A DNA stretch of 64,000 nucleotides from Sulfurimonas xiamenensis (lineage in GTDB: Bacteria; Campylobacterota; Campylobacteria; Campylobacterales; Sulfurimonadaceae), in NCBI RefSeq assembly GCF_009258045.1, contig NZ_CP041166.1:1116001-1180000 (forward strand). The letters run 5' to 3'. Position numbers and translations under genes: made by a program. The notes under the pieces were generated by a model. That model was not told the DNA's origin. It did no database searches and was given only the letters and a program-made list of their open reading frames with translations. Shown here one piece after another: positions 17,355-25,929 of this stretch; within the stretch, counting starts at the first letter, position 1; each line of letters opens with the position of its first letter.

Positions 17355-20105
17355 CTACTTTAACTCACTCCAGTTGTCACCGATGTTTAAACTGGCTTTT
17401 AATGGAATTTTTAACTCAGTGATACTCTCCATTATCTCTTTAAATCTCTCTCCTAAAACTTCAGCTTCAGCTTCATCTACTTCAAAAATAAGTTCATCAT
17501 GAATTTGCAAAAGCATCTTAGCCTTTAAATCCTCATCTACAATTGTTTTATGGATTTTATTCATACTTAATTTTATAATATCAGAGACACTTCCTTGAAA
17601 TACACTGTTTACAGACTCTCTCTCATAAGCAGCTTTTAACATCTGGGAAGCATTTTCATAATCAAAATATCTACGGCGTTTTAATATTGTTTCAATATAT
17701 CCAAACTCTTTTGAAAAATCTACAATTGAGCGAAAATATGCTCTAACAGTAGGAAAACTGTTGAAATATTTTTCTATTATCTCTTTTGCTTCTTTTGTAG
17801 TTATACCAAGTGTATCTGATAGTTTTTTTTGCCCCATGCCATAAAGCAGACCAAAATTTACAGTTTTTGCAATATTTCTTTTCTCAGATGCCTCTTCTTC
17901 GCCAAATAGAGCTATCGCTGTCTGCATATGAATATCTCTGTCATGGTTAAATGCATCAATCAAAACTTTGTCCTGCGAAAAATGAGCCAATAGTCTAAGT
18001 TCTATCTGGGAGTAGTCTATCCCTATAAGTTTTTTACTTTTGCCTGCAACAAAAGCTTCTCTTATCTTTGTTCCGAGCTCTGTTCTTGTAGGTATATTTT
18101 GAAGATTTGGATTTTTTGAACTTAATCGTCCTGTCGCTGTTCCTGTTTGAACAAAAGATGTATGAATACGACTCTTTTTATCTTCATGGCTTAGTTTTAG
18201 CAAAGGCTCTATATATGTTGAAGAGAGCTTATAAACTTCACGATACTCTAAAAGATAAGAGATAATTTTATGTTCATCTTTTAAAGAGTTTAAAACCTGC
18301 TCATTTGTTGAGTAGCCTGTTTTTGTTTTTTTTCCAGTCGGAAGCTCAAGTTCTTCAAAAAGTATAACACCTAGCTGCTGTGTTGAATTGATGTTAAACT
18401 CTCTTCCTGCCAATTTATAAATATCTTTTGTTAAACGGTTTAAAGTATCTTTTACCTCAACAAGAAACTGCTCTAAAAAGGAGCTGTTTACCTCTATGCC
18501 CTCTTTCTCCATCTTTAGCAGTGTTTTTATAAAAGGAAATTCAACCTCTAGAGCCTCTTGAATAAGATGCGCAGCATTTTGAAGCTCTAACTCTTTTAAA
18601 AGCAGACGATAGAGTTTTAGCGTAACAATAGCATCCTCAGCAGCATACCTACATGCATCTTCAAGCTCAACCGCAGCAAAAGTTTCACCTTTTTTAACAG
18701 TATCTTTATAAGAAATCATTTTATGATTCAAAAGTTTATCCGCTAATTTATCAAGAGAGAGAGCGTTTTCAGGATTTACTAACCAAGCAAGTATCATAGA
18801 ATCGGCAAAGATAGATAAACTATCATCATTTAAAAATCTGCTTACAAAATGCAGATCAAATTTTATGTTATGTCCAACCACTTTTGAATCAAATATTTTT
18901 CTTATAGCTTTTGCAGCATCATCTCTGCTTATCTGTTCAGGTACGCCAAGATAAAAGTGAGCGACTGGAACATAATAGGATTCTGTATTGTTAAAACTGA
19001 AGCTAAAACCGACCAAAGAGTCATTTTCATAATCAAGACCCGTTGTTTCCGTATCAAAAGCAATAATTGTATCTTTGTCAATAAAACTCAAAATCCTATC
19101 TAACTCTTTTGCATTTGTTAATAGTATAGTTTTAAAATCTAGTTTTTTGGAGTTTTGTATCTCTTTTTCTATTTTTTTAACTGCTTCTTGATGTGTTTCA
19201 TGACTAACCATATTTTTAGCATGCAGAGTTCTTAAAATACCGTTTTGCTCATATTTTACAAGCTCATCATATATGTTTAAAAAAGGGTGTTCTACATCCA
19301 TTTTATACTCTTCAAAATCAAAATTCTCAAGAACATCGTGTTTAAGAGTTACAAGTTTTTTTGACATATATGCAGCATACTTAGATTCAATAAGTTTTTT
19401 TTGAAGACCTGGCGGTTTAATATTCTCTATGTTTGCGTAAATATTATCTAAGCTTCCATACTCCGCTAAAAGCTTCTGTGCTCCAATTTTTCCTATACCC
19501 TTGACACCAGGTATATTATCAGCCGAATCACCAAGAATTGCTTGATAATCTATAAATTGTTTGGGAGTGATGCCGTATTTATCTAAGCAGCCCTCCTCAT
19601 CCATAACCTTTTTCTTAATAGGATCTACTAAAACAACCTTGCCGTCATCTATAAGCTGAAAAAGATCTTTATCATGAGAAACTACTCTAACATTGTAGTT
19701 TTTCTCTTTAGCAAAGTGTACAATAGTTGCTATCATATCATCAGCTTCATATCCAACTTTACCAAGAGTTTTATACCCCATCTTATCTATCCACTCTATT
19801 GCGATTGGAAGCTGCATAGTCAACTCCTCAGGAGGAGCTTTACGATGTGCTTTATAATTTGAATCTATTTCATTTCTAAATGTCGGTCCTACAGAATCAA
19901 TGGCAAAAATCAGATAATCACTGTCATGCTGTTTTTGAAGCGTAGAGATAAAGTTTATAAAACCTGTTAAAAGTCCTGTTGGGAATCCATCTCTGTTTTT
20001 TAGATATTGCGGAAGTGCATAAAAACTACGAAAGAAAAAACCAAAAGTATCAATTACCGTAACTGTTTTACTTATTTTTTTATTATCAACTATTGAACTT
20101 TTCAA
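17355..20105 (-). CDS. polA: DNA polymerase I
   Basis: A 916-residue full-length Pol I. The 5'-3' exonuclease/flap domain (about 1-290) holds FAIDSVGPTFRNEI and YEADDMIAT, and ILGDSADNIPGVKGIG. The 3'-5' exonuclease domain is active-looking (FDTETTGLDY, then DLHF and a C-terminal YAAEDA). The polymerase domain has the A motif IDYSQIELRLLAHFS, the O-helix region RNIAKTVNFGLLYGM and the C motif LLQIHDELIFEV. It replaces RNA primers and fills repair gaps. The gene is inside a long minus-strand run: SafE-like gene upstream (47 nt), PAS kinase downstream. Confidence 0.97.
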   Translation of the reverse strand: MKSSIVDNKKISKTVTVIDTFGFFFRSFYALPQYLKNRDGFPTGLLTGFINFISTLQKQHDSDYLIFAIDSVGPTFRNEIDSNYKAHRKAPPEELTMQLPIAIEWIDKMGYKTLGKVGYEADDMIATIVHFAKEKNYNVRVVSHDKDLFQLIDDGKVVLVDPIKKKVMDEEGCLDKYGITPKQFIDYQAILGDSADNIPGVKGIGKIGAQKLLAEYGSLDNIYANIENIKPPGLQKKLIESKYAAYMSKKLVTLKHDVLENFDFEEYKMDVEHPFLNIYDELVKYEQNGILRTLHAKNMVSHETHQEAVKKIEKEIQNSKKLDFKTILLTNAKELDRILSFIDKDTIIAFDTETTGLDYENDSLVGFSFSFNNTESYYVPVAHFYLGVPEQISRDDAAKAIRKIFDSKVVGHNIKFDLHFVSRFLNDDSLSIFADSMILAWLVNPENALSLDKLADKLLNHKMISYKDTVKKGETFAAVELEDACRYAAEDAIVTLKLYRLLLKELELQNAAHLIQEALEVEFPFIKTLLKMEKEGIEVNSSFLEQFLVEVKDTLNRLTKDIYKLAGREFNINSTQQLGVILFEELELPTGKKTKTGYSTNEQVLNSLKDEHKIISYLLEYREVYKLSSTYIEPLLKLSHEDKKSRIHTSFVQTGTATGRLSSKNPNLQNIPTRTELGTKIREAFVAGKSKKLIGIDYSQIELRLLAHFSQDKVLIDAFNHDRDIHMQTAIALFGEEEASEKRNIAKTVNFGLLYGMGQKKLSDTLGITTKEAKEIIEKYFNSFPTVRAYFRSIVDFSKEFGYIETILKRRRYFDYENASQMLKAAYERESVNSVFQGSVSDIIKLSMNKIHKTIVDEDLKAKMLLQIHDELIFEVDEAEAEVLGERFKEIMESITELKIPLKASLNIGDNWSELK

Positions 20106-20152
20106 ACCTGATACCTTTTTTAACGCTTATTATAGCAAGATATACAAAAAGT

Positions 20153-20866
20153 TTATTGAGTGTGACACTCTGTCAATGTTTTATCTGCCCTGACTATATA
20201 ATCATATCCGTCATAAACCGTATATAAACCATAAAGAATAACCGCAAAAGAGGAGAGACTCATCATTATATTTCTAAAGTTTGTTGCACTTGAGAGAGAT
20301 GCCAAAAAACCAAGAGAAAACATAGCAGGAATAGTACTTAATCCAAATATAGCCATAACTAAAGCACCATAAAATGGATCTGCAGTACTTGCTGCAGTTA
20401 TAGCAAAAAAGTATACAAATCCGCATGGCAAAAGACCATTTAACATACCAAGAACAAAAAAACTAAAATTTGACTGGGAGCTTAACACCTTTTTAAATGC
20501 GTTTTTATAAATGGATGATGATGAAAATGAGTGTTCTACAAGTGTTAAAAATTTTATTTTTCCCATTAAAGATAACCCGGCAAGGATCATTGCAACTCCA
20601 GCGATTATAAGCATCATTCCATTTGCAGTGTTGTTAAATGTGACAACACCGCCCAATGCTCCAAATATTGCGCCAAGAACTGAATATGTAAAAACTCTGC
20701 CTAATGAGTAAAGAAGATGAGCTGTACTTTGTGAAACTTTAGAACTTTTTGGATCAATTTTAATTGTTGTATATGCTAAAACAATACCACCGCACATTCC
20801 AATACAATGACCAAAAGAGCCTAAAAATGCAATACTTATAATGCTCATAATATTTACTGTTTCCAT
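20153..20866 (-). CDS. SafE/DsbD_2-like membrane protein with GHCIGMCGG motif
   Basis: A 237-residue polytopic protein with about six membrane helices. The N-terminal helix carries GHCIGMCGG (Cys21 and Cys25), and a second-half helix has LNGLLPCGFVY. These paired conserved cysteine-containing helices are typical of the UreH-like/DsbD_2 transmembrane family, often annotated as sulfite exporter TauE/SafE. In Proteobacteria such proteins are found near metal transport and cytochrome oxidase assembly genes. The gene 9 nt upstream encodes a NosL-like protein, which favours a copper or heme-protein maturation role. That role is inference. Confidence 0.75.
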   Translation of the reverse strand: METVNIMSIISIAFLGSFGHCIGMCGGIVLAYTTIKIDPKSSKVSQSTAHLLYSLGRVFTYSVLGAIFGALGGVVTFNNTANGMMLIIAGVAMILAGLSLMGKIKFLTLVEHSFSSSSIYKNAFKKVLSSQSNFSFFVLGMLNGLLPCGFVYFFAITAASTADPFYGALVMAIFGLSTIPAMFSLGFLASLSSATNFRNIMMSLSSFAVILYGLYTVYDGYDYIVRADKTLTECHTQ

Positions 20867-20875
20867 ATTAAGTTG

Positions 20876-21382
20876 TCAATCTCCCAAAAGCTGTTTTTTT
20901 ATATGAGGATTACGCAAAGTTTCACCTCTTAGAACTCGTAAACGCATTGTATCAAAATTTATATATCCATCAACAGCTTTTTCATAAGCACCAAAGCCAT
21001 ATCCCATTGGTGTATCATCTGTTAGAGAAAAATAAGCTTTTCTTGCATCTACCCACTCTTTAGTGTCTCTGCTCATAACCCAAATTTTTGCACTATCTTT
21101 AAACTCTTTATCCTCTAGCCATTTTACAAATCCACCGTGATCATGAAAAAACCAACATTTGCCGTTTTTAATAACCACCTGTGAAGCATCGCGCAAATCT
21201 TCTATAACCATACCACATTCACTATCTTGATAAAACCCTTCTTGCATCTTGACTGGCAGCTGCTTTATATTTCCCTCATACACAACAATCATTCTTTTTG
21301 ATGATGCTAAAAATAAAAAGAGCGATACAATCAGTATAACTGCAACTATTACTATTAAAAAAGGAATAAATTTTTTTATCAT
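20876..21382 (-). CDS. NosL-like membrane-anchored protein
   Basis: A 168-residue protein starting at ATG 21382, preferred over 21427 because AAGG precedes it and the hydrophobic anchor then starts at once (residues about 5-27). The soluble part shows the NosL pattern: Cys56-Gly-Met58 in SECGMVI, DASQVV, a WFFHDHGGFVKWL block and MGYGFGAY. NosL family members bind Cu(I) and serve NosZ assembly in some bacteria. The lipoprotein cysteine of classical NosL is replaced here by a membrane helix. It precedes the SafE-like gene and is about 40 kb from nosZ in this window. Confidence 0.7.
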   Translation of the reverse strand: MIKKFIPFLIVIVAVILIVSLFLFLASSKRMIVVYEGNIKQLPVKMQEGFYQDSECGMVIEDLRDASQVVIKNGKCWFFHDHGGFVKWLEDKEFKDSAKIWVMSRDTKEWVDARKAYFSLTDDTPMGYGFGAYEKAVDGYINFDTMRLRVLRGETLRNPHIKKQLLGD

Positions 21383-21440
21383 TGTCTTAACCTTAAAATA
21401 AATTAAACTTAATGTTAATTTTGCCATATTTATGCTTAAA

Positions 21441-21914
21441 TTATCTTCTTTTCTTTCCTTTGCCTAAATCATCAAATTTGATAAATTTAGCTAAATCTTT
21501 TTTAATTTTTGGATTTAAAGAGTCCCATATCTTTTTTTTCTTTCTATATCTGGGCAAATCCTCTTTTTTGCTCTTTTGCAAATCCCTTATAAGATAGTGA
21601 TAACGAACTATAAGTTTAGTGTAATCACTGATAAAAAACCAATTTTTTATTATATTGTAACTTTTCTCTTCATGATCAGTAAAACTATATTCACCAAATT
21701 TTATATCCTCTTCATCTTTTTTATAAGCAACAAAAGGTTTTCCAATATCATGCAAAAGTCCGGCAGCAAAAAATTTAAAATTTCTAGTTTTTAATATATA
21801 GTATGTAACTCGAAGCGTATGAATCAAAACTCCATGTTGATGCCATTTATTTTGAACAAAGAAGAGTGATTCCAAAAATGCTCTGGAAAAAAAACTATTA
21901 TTTACTTTGTTCAT
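21441..21914 (-). CDS. HD-domain phosphohydrolase-like protein
   Basis: A 157-residue protein with the HD metal-site pattern: His32 (VLIHTLR), His55-Asp56 (LLHDIGKP), a later DHEEKS and VRYHYLI. This order (H...HD...H) fits metal-dependent phosphohydrolases, often acting on nucleotides or cyclic dinucleotides; the substrate is unknown. The C-terminus is strongly basic (KKKKIW and LGKGKKRR), which could bind RNA or DNA. The start at 21914 overlaps the recombinase stop in ATGA, favouring it over the upstream GTG/ATG frame start at 21941. Confidence 0.8.
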   Translation of the reverse strand: MNKVNNSFFSRAFLESLFFVQNKWHQHGVLIHTLRVTYYILKTRNFKFFAAGLLHDIGKPFVAYKKDEEDIKFGEYSFTDHEEKSYNIIKNWFFISDYTKLIVRYHYLIRDLQKSKKEDLPRYRKKKKIWDSLNPKIKKDLAKFIKFDDLGKGKKRR

Positions 21915-22738
21915 TTTTGCTCTTTTGACATAGGATGACAAACCTGAACCGTCTCTTTTAAATTCTGTTTTTGTATATGTGTGTAAATCTGTGTAGTCAA
22001 AAGAGATGCATGCCCCAACAGCTCTTGAACTACTCTCAAATCAGCTCCTCCGGTTATAAGCGATGTTGCATAAGAGTGACGCAGCACATGCGGAGATACT
22101 CCTAAATATTTTTGAGTTATTTTATATGCTGATATACGGCTAAGTTTCTCACCTTTATAATTAGACCAAATAAACAAAGTATCTTTTTTCTTCTCGTTTA
22201 AATAATTTTCTATAGCCATTATAGCGACTTTTGCTATTGGAACCATACGCTCTTTTTCGCCTTTAGCATGTCTTATATGAAGCCATTCACCATCAATATC
22301 TTCTCTTCTTAAAGCCAAACACTCACTTATTCTGGTTCCCGATGCATATAAAAAAAGTATCAGCGCGTAATCACGAAGACCTAAAAAAGTGCTTCTGTCT
22401 ATTTGGTTTAATGAATTTTGTATCTCTTCGTATGAAAGAAATTTTGGAAGAAGTTTTGGAATTTTTGAAAACTTAAATTTTGTTTTCTCTGTTGAAAATT
22501 GATTTTTATAACAAAAATCAAAAAAAGCATTTACAGAAGATAACTTTCTATTTAAAGTTCTTTTGTTTTTATAAATACTAAGAGCATTTAAAAGAGAATT
22601 TGAATCTAATGTTATAAGCGGCTTACGAAGAGTTTCTTCAAGAGCCATTAAATCACTTTTATATGCCCCAACACTTTTTTTGCTAAGAGCCTTTATGATA
22701 CTTACATACTCTATAAAAGCTTCCAGCTCATTTGACAT
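21911..22738 (-). CDS. Xer-type tyrosine recombinase
   Basis: A 275-residue tyrosine recombinase with an N-terminal SAM-like DNA-binding domain (about 1-95) and a catalytic domain. Catalytic residues are readable: Arg in ASGTRISE, Lys in AKGEKERMVP, HVLRHS (HxxR), LGHAS (second His) and the nucleophile Tyr in TTQIYTHI. It is the right size for XerC/XerD, shorter than the roughly 350-residue XerH described in Helicobacter and Campylobacter, so I leave the symbol empty. It lies in a housekeeping operon rather than in a mobile element, which suggests a chromosome-dimer or host role. Confidence 0.88.
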   Translation of the reverse strand: MSNELEAFIEYVSIIKALSKKSVGAYKSDLMALEETLRKPLITLDSNSLLNALSIYKNKRTLNRKLSSVNAFFDFCYKNQFSTEKTKFKFSKIPKLLPKFLSYEEIQNSLNQIDRSTFLGLRDYALILFLYASGTRISECLALRREDIDGEWLHIRHAKGEKERMVPIAKVAIMAIENYLNEKKKDTLFIWSNYKGEKLSRISAYKITQKYLGVSPHVLRHSYATSLITGGADLRVVQELLGHASLLTTQIYTHIQKQNLKETVQVCHPMSKEQK

Positions 22739-22740
22739 TA

Positions 22741-23736
22741 TTACTCTACCGAAATATATTTATTATCCACAAAAAATATTTTATCATCTATATAGACATA
22801 ACCGTCATCTATATCAACTTCGTATACTGTGTATTTTAATAAATCTTTTGTAATTTCAATAATATATCCCTCTTTTTCCAAAACATAGAGCTTGTCACCG
22901 CTTATTATCATCCCTAAAAAATGAGCAAACGGAAACTTTAATTTTGCGTTTTGCTGAAGATCTGAAGTTAATGAGATTATCTCCCCCTGTTTCGTAGCCA
23001 AATATATGCTTTTATCATCAGCTACAATATTTCTTATATCATAAGCCGATCTGATCTCTTTTTGTGACAATGAAAGTATTTTATGTCCTGTTGCCGCAAT
23101 AATTTTATTATCTATAAGATTAAAATATATAACATTATTAAAGTGCTTCTCACTACTGACTATTACACTTCTTAGTTTTTTCTTTTCTTTTGAGTTAATA
23201 ATAACTATTTTTCCATCAAGAGTTGAAAAAATAACCAAATCATCTTTAAAATAAGGTTTTACAATTTTTGAATTAACAACTATTGGTGCTTCACCCTGCT
23301 CTTTTAACAACAAAGACTTACTTGCTATAGAGTAAAGAGCCATCTCATTGTTTGAAAATAGTACAGCCAAAAGATCATTCTTTACGCTTGCCGTTGCTAT
23401 AGTTCTCTTTAGATCAAACTCTTCTGTCATATTTCTATCAGCAGCATATACAAGTGTTAAATTTCCATCAATGCTAGAACTAAGAATCCAGCCGTCACTG
23501 TAGCCTAAAAGTTTATGGGTTTTTGGAATCTTTATATCTATAACTTTTTTATCTACCAATACTTTGTGATTTTCTACCAATGCAGCATTAGCTGAAATAT
23601 CATTGATTGTTACATTACTATCCCCAAAGTGTTTCCAATCATCTTGAACAAAAACCGGCTTATATACCTCTTTAGAGCTGCATGCACTAAAAACAATAAC
23701 CGTAAAAAGTAATAAAATATAAAATAAAATTTTCAA
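22741..23736 (-). CDS. BamB-like beta-propeller lipoprotein
   Basis: A 331-residue lipoprotein. The signal peptide ends in a lipobox VFSAC with Cys19. The rest is a chain of short beta segments with repeated patterns such as GWILSSSIDGNLTL, LVIFSTLDGKIVI and SIYLATKQGEIISL, which suggests a six- to eight-bladed propeller. BamB of the outer-membrane beta-barrel assembly machine has this make-up, and the next gene upstream looks like YfgM, the gene that precedes bamB in E. coli. Sequence similarity to BamB is weak by eye, so the assignment rests on architecture plus order. Confidence 0.6.
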   Translation of the reverse strand: MKILFYILLLFTVIVFSACSSKEVYKPVFVQDDWKHFGDSNVTINDISANAALVENHKVLVDKKVIDIKIPKTHKLLGYSDGWILSSSIDGNLTLVYAADRNMTEEFDLKRTIATASVKNDLLAVLFSNNEMALYSIASKSLLLKEQGEAPIVVNSKIVKPYFKDDLVIFSTLDGKIVIINSKEKKKLRSVIVSSEKHFNNVIYFNLIDNKIIAATGHKILSLSQKEIRSAYDIRNIVADDKSIYLATKQGEIISLTSDLQQNAKLKFPFAHFLGMIISGDKLYVLEKEGYIIEITKDLLKYTVYEVDIDDGYVYIDDKIFFVDNKYISVE

Positions 23737-23740
23737 AGTA

Positions 23741-24328
23741 TCACTCTATTCCATAGTGCATAAGAGCTGCCACTATGTTTTTTAAAGAAGACTCTTTTGA
23801 AACTTTTAAGAGTTTGTTTTTAGCTTCATTGATTTTATTTTCCTTGATAAGCATCACGGCAGCCTGAACCAGTGCCAAATCTTTATATATAACATCTTGT
23901 TTTGAAGCATAATTTTCAAGAGAAGCAGGATCTTGCGCTAATTCATATTTTACCAAATCACTTACAATCAATGTTTTTGAATTTTTCAAACTTTTAATTG
24001 TTTGAAAATCTTTATTTGCAATTGCTTGAGAATAAATCCATACATCATGTAAATTTGGACTCAATTCTTTGAGTTCATTAAGTGCAGCACTATTGTTTGG
24101 ATCTGCTTGAAGATTAAAAAATGCAATATTAGCAGCTTCAATTTTACTCTCTTTATTAGCAGTATATGCTATATTTGCACCAACAATTACTACTACTGTA
24201 ATTACTGAAGCTATCATCAATTTTTTATATTTTTTAATAAATCTCTCAGTCATTACCGCTTTTTCAAAAAACTTTTCTTCAGAGTTTAATTCCTCTTTTA
24301 CCATCTTTATATTCTCTTGTAAGCTCAA
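23741..24328 (-). CDS. YfgM-like membrane-anchored TPR protein
   Basis: A 195-residue protein. After about 35 cytoplasmic residues comes a single membrane helix (KLMIASVITVVVIVGANIAY, about 36-56). The periplasmic part is helical with TPR-like repeats (ANIAFFNLQADP, LALVQAAVMLIKENKINEAKNKLLKVS). This matches the topology of YfgM, an ancillary SecYEG/periplasmic chaperone-network protein. The start is TTG at 24328 with AGAAGGA upstream. The BamB-like gene begins 4 nt after its stop, matching the yfgM-bamB order known from E. coli. Confidence 0.6.
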   Translation of the reverse strand: MSLQENIKMVKEELNSEEKFFEKAVMTERFIKKYKKLMIASVITVVVIVGANIAYTANKESKIEAANIAFFNLQADPNNSAALNELKELSPNLHDVWIYSQAIANKDFQTIKSLKNSKTLIVSDLVKYELAQDPASLENYASKQDVIYKDLALVQAAVMLIKENKINEAKNKLLKVSKESSLKNIVAALMHYGIE

Positions 24329-24419
24329 AAAAAATCCTTCTTTTACATAATTATTAAAAAGTTCAAAATAATATCGTATACTTTGTTAAAGTTTCATCAA
24401 ATAGATAGATTTTTTTTGC

Positions 24420-24425
24420 TACAAT
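24420..24425 (+). promoter_or_regulatory. -10 box upstream of gatC
   Basis: TACAAT follows a T-rich stretch, the usual promoter style of Campylobacterota. It lies 30 nt before the gatC ATG. An inverted repeat TTTGCA/TGCAAA (24427-24446) overlaps the expected start site. Confidence 0.5.
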
Positions 24426-24455
24426 ATTTGCAAATTAATATGCAAAGGTTGTTAT

Positions 24456-24746
24456 ATGCAAGTAGATGATGCACTATTAACAAGATTGGAAAAATTATCT
24501 TTTTTAAAAATTTCAGATGATAAAAGAGCTGAGATTGTAGAGCAGCTCTCTGAAATTGTGAGTTTTGTTGATAATTTAAGTGAGTTAAATACAGATAATG
24601 TTGATGATAAATTTGCTATGAATGATGAATCAACTTTTCTAAGAGAAGATATACCTTTATGCGATAAACAAGTAAATGATGCTATTCTTAAAAATGCACC
24701 TTTAAGTGCTGATCACTTTTTTATTGTTCCTAAGATAATTGAATAA
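24456..24746 (+). CDS. gatC: Aspartyl/glutamyl-tRNA amidotransferase subunit C
   Basis: A 96-residue GatC. It stabilises the GatAB amidase that converts misacylated Asp-tRNA(Asn) or Glu-tRNA(Gln) to the correct amide form. The helical N-terminus (LLTRLEKLSFLKISDDKR), the IVSFVDNLSELNTDNVD block and the C-terminal LREDIP...ILKNAPLSADHFFIVPKIIE are textbook GatC. gatA and gatB are not in the window. The next gene on the strand is pilT, 58 nt further on. Confidence 0.96.
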   Translation: MQVDDALLTRLEKLSFLKISDDKRAEIVEQLSEIVSFVDNLSELNTDNVDDKFAMNDESTFLREDIPLCDKQVNDAILKNAPLSADHFFIVPKIIE

Positions 24747-24804
24747 CAGTTTGTTGTATTGATAGTGTGTAATTTTAATTTAATAGAAAAAAGGAAATAT
24801 TGTT

Positions 24805-25887
24805 ATGGACAATGAAACAAATCAACAAATAGAGATAAAGAAACTGCTTAAGAGTGTTTTACATTTTGATTCTTCAGATTTACATCTTGTTCCTGGAAGT
24901 GAACCGCAAATCAGAATTGATAAATCGCTTAAACCTTTAAATCTTCCTGTATTAAGTGCTACTGAAATAGAAAAAATGGCTTATGCTCTTATAGAAGATA
25001 AACAAAAGAAAATTTTTGAAGAAAAAAATGAACTTGACTTCTCTTTTGAATTAGAAAATGTTGGCCGTTTTCGTGCAAATTATTATCAAACAATTGGTGG
25101 TATAGCTTGTGCGTTTCGTATGATTCCTTTAGATATACCGCCACTTGAAAAATTTAATAACAATCCGATTTTCAAAGAACTTGTTAAAAGAGAAAAAGGT
25201 TTAATTCTTGTAACAGGACCTACCGGCAGCGGTAAATCAACTACCTTGGCCTCAATGCTTCATGAAATCAATTTAACACAAAACAAACATATCATAACAA
25301 TTGAAGATCCTGTTGAATTTATGCATACAAATATAAAATCACTCTTTTCTCAACGAGAAGTCGGTCAAAATACAAACTCATTTGCAACAGCACTTAAATT
25401 TGCATTAAGACAAGATCCCGATGTTATTCTTATTGGGGAAATGAGGGATAAAGAGACAATCGCAGCTGCGCTAACTGCTGCTGAAACAGGTCATATTGTT
25501 TTTGCTACGCTTCATACAAACTCGGCCTCTTCAACAATTAACCGTATTATCGATGTTTTTCCATCCGGAGAACAAGCACAAGTAAGAGCGCAACTTGCAT
25601 CTTCTCTTATCTCTGTTATATCACAATCTCTTATGCCAAGAATAAGCGGCGGTATAGTTGCCACACAAGAAGTGCTTATATCAAATCCGGCTATTCAAAA
25701 TCTTATAAGAGAGGATAAAGTTCACCAAATCTATTCTCAAATGCAGCTAAATCAAACTGAAACAAATATGACTACACAAACTGACCAGCTCTTAAATCTT
25801 CTGCGTAAGAAAGTCATTACAAAAGAGACTGCAATCACAGCTTCAAACAGACCTGAAGAGTTTATAAAAATAATTAATAATATGTAA
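24805..25887 (+). CDS. pilT: PilT-type twitching ATPase
   Basis: A hexameric retraction ATPase of type IV pili, 360 residues, cytoplasmic. The N-terminal PAS-like domain (about 1-105) is followed by Walker A GPTGSGKST (about 138-146), the Asp box (IEDPVEFMH), Walker B (DVILIGEMRDKET) and the His box (TGHIVFATLHTNSASS). The AIRNLIRE motif of retraction ATPases appears as AIQNLIRE near residue 300, which supports PilT over the extension ATPase PilB. No other pilus genes are in the window. Confidence 0.94.
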   Translation: MDNETNQQIEIKKLLKSVLHFDSSDLHLVPGSEPQIRIDKSLKPLNLPVLSATEIEKMAYALIEDKQKKIFEEKNELDFSFELENVGRFRANYYQTIGGIACAFRMIPLDIPPLEKFNNNPIFKELVKREKGLILVTGPTGSGKSTTLASMLHEINLTQNKHIITIEDPVEFMHTNIKSLFSQREVGQNTNSFATALKFALRQDPDVILIGEMRDKETIAAALTAAETGHIVFATLHTNSASSTINRIIDVFPSGEQAQVRAQLASSLISVISQSLMPRISGGIVATQEVLISNPAIQNLIREDKVHQIYSQMQLNQTETNMTTQTDQLLNLLRKKVITKETAITASNRPEEFIKIINNM

Positions 25888-25889
25888 AA

Positions 25890-25929
25890 ATCTTTGACAT
25901 CTAAAACATGTCAAGGATCTACTTTTTTC
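25890..25929 (+). terminator. Rho-independent terminator of pilT
   Basis: An 11-bp stem with one G-T pair (arms 25890-25900 and 25908-25918, 7-nt loop) starts just after the pilT stop and is followed by a T6 run at 25923-25928. It overlaps the 3' end of the convergent methyltransferase gene. Confidence 0.8.

Noticed and set aside
20150-20175. GAGTG/CACTC hairpin at the end of the SafE-like gene as a terminator before polA
   Set aside because: Stem of only 5 bp within coding sequence and a broken T-run; polA probably continues the same transcript.
21911-22738. Xer recombinase as sign of an integrative element
   Set aside because: No attachment-site repeats, no phage or plasmid genes around it, and it overlaps housekeeping genes.
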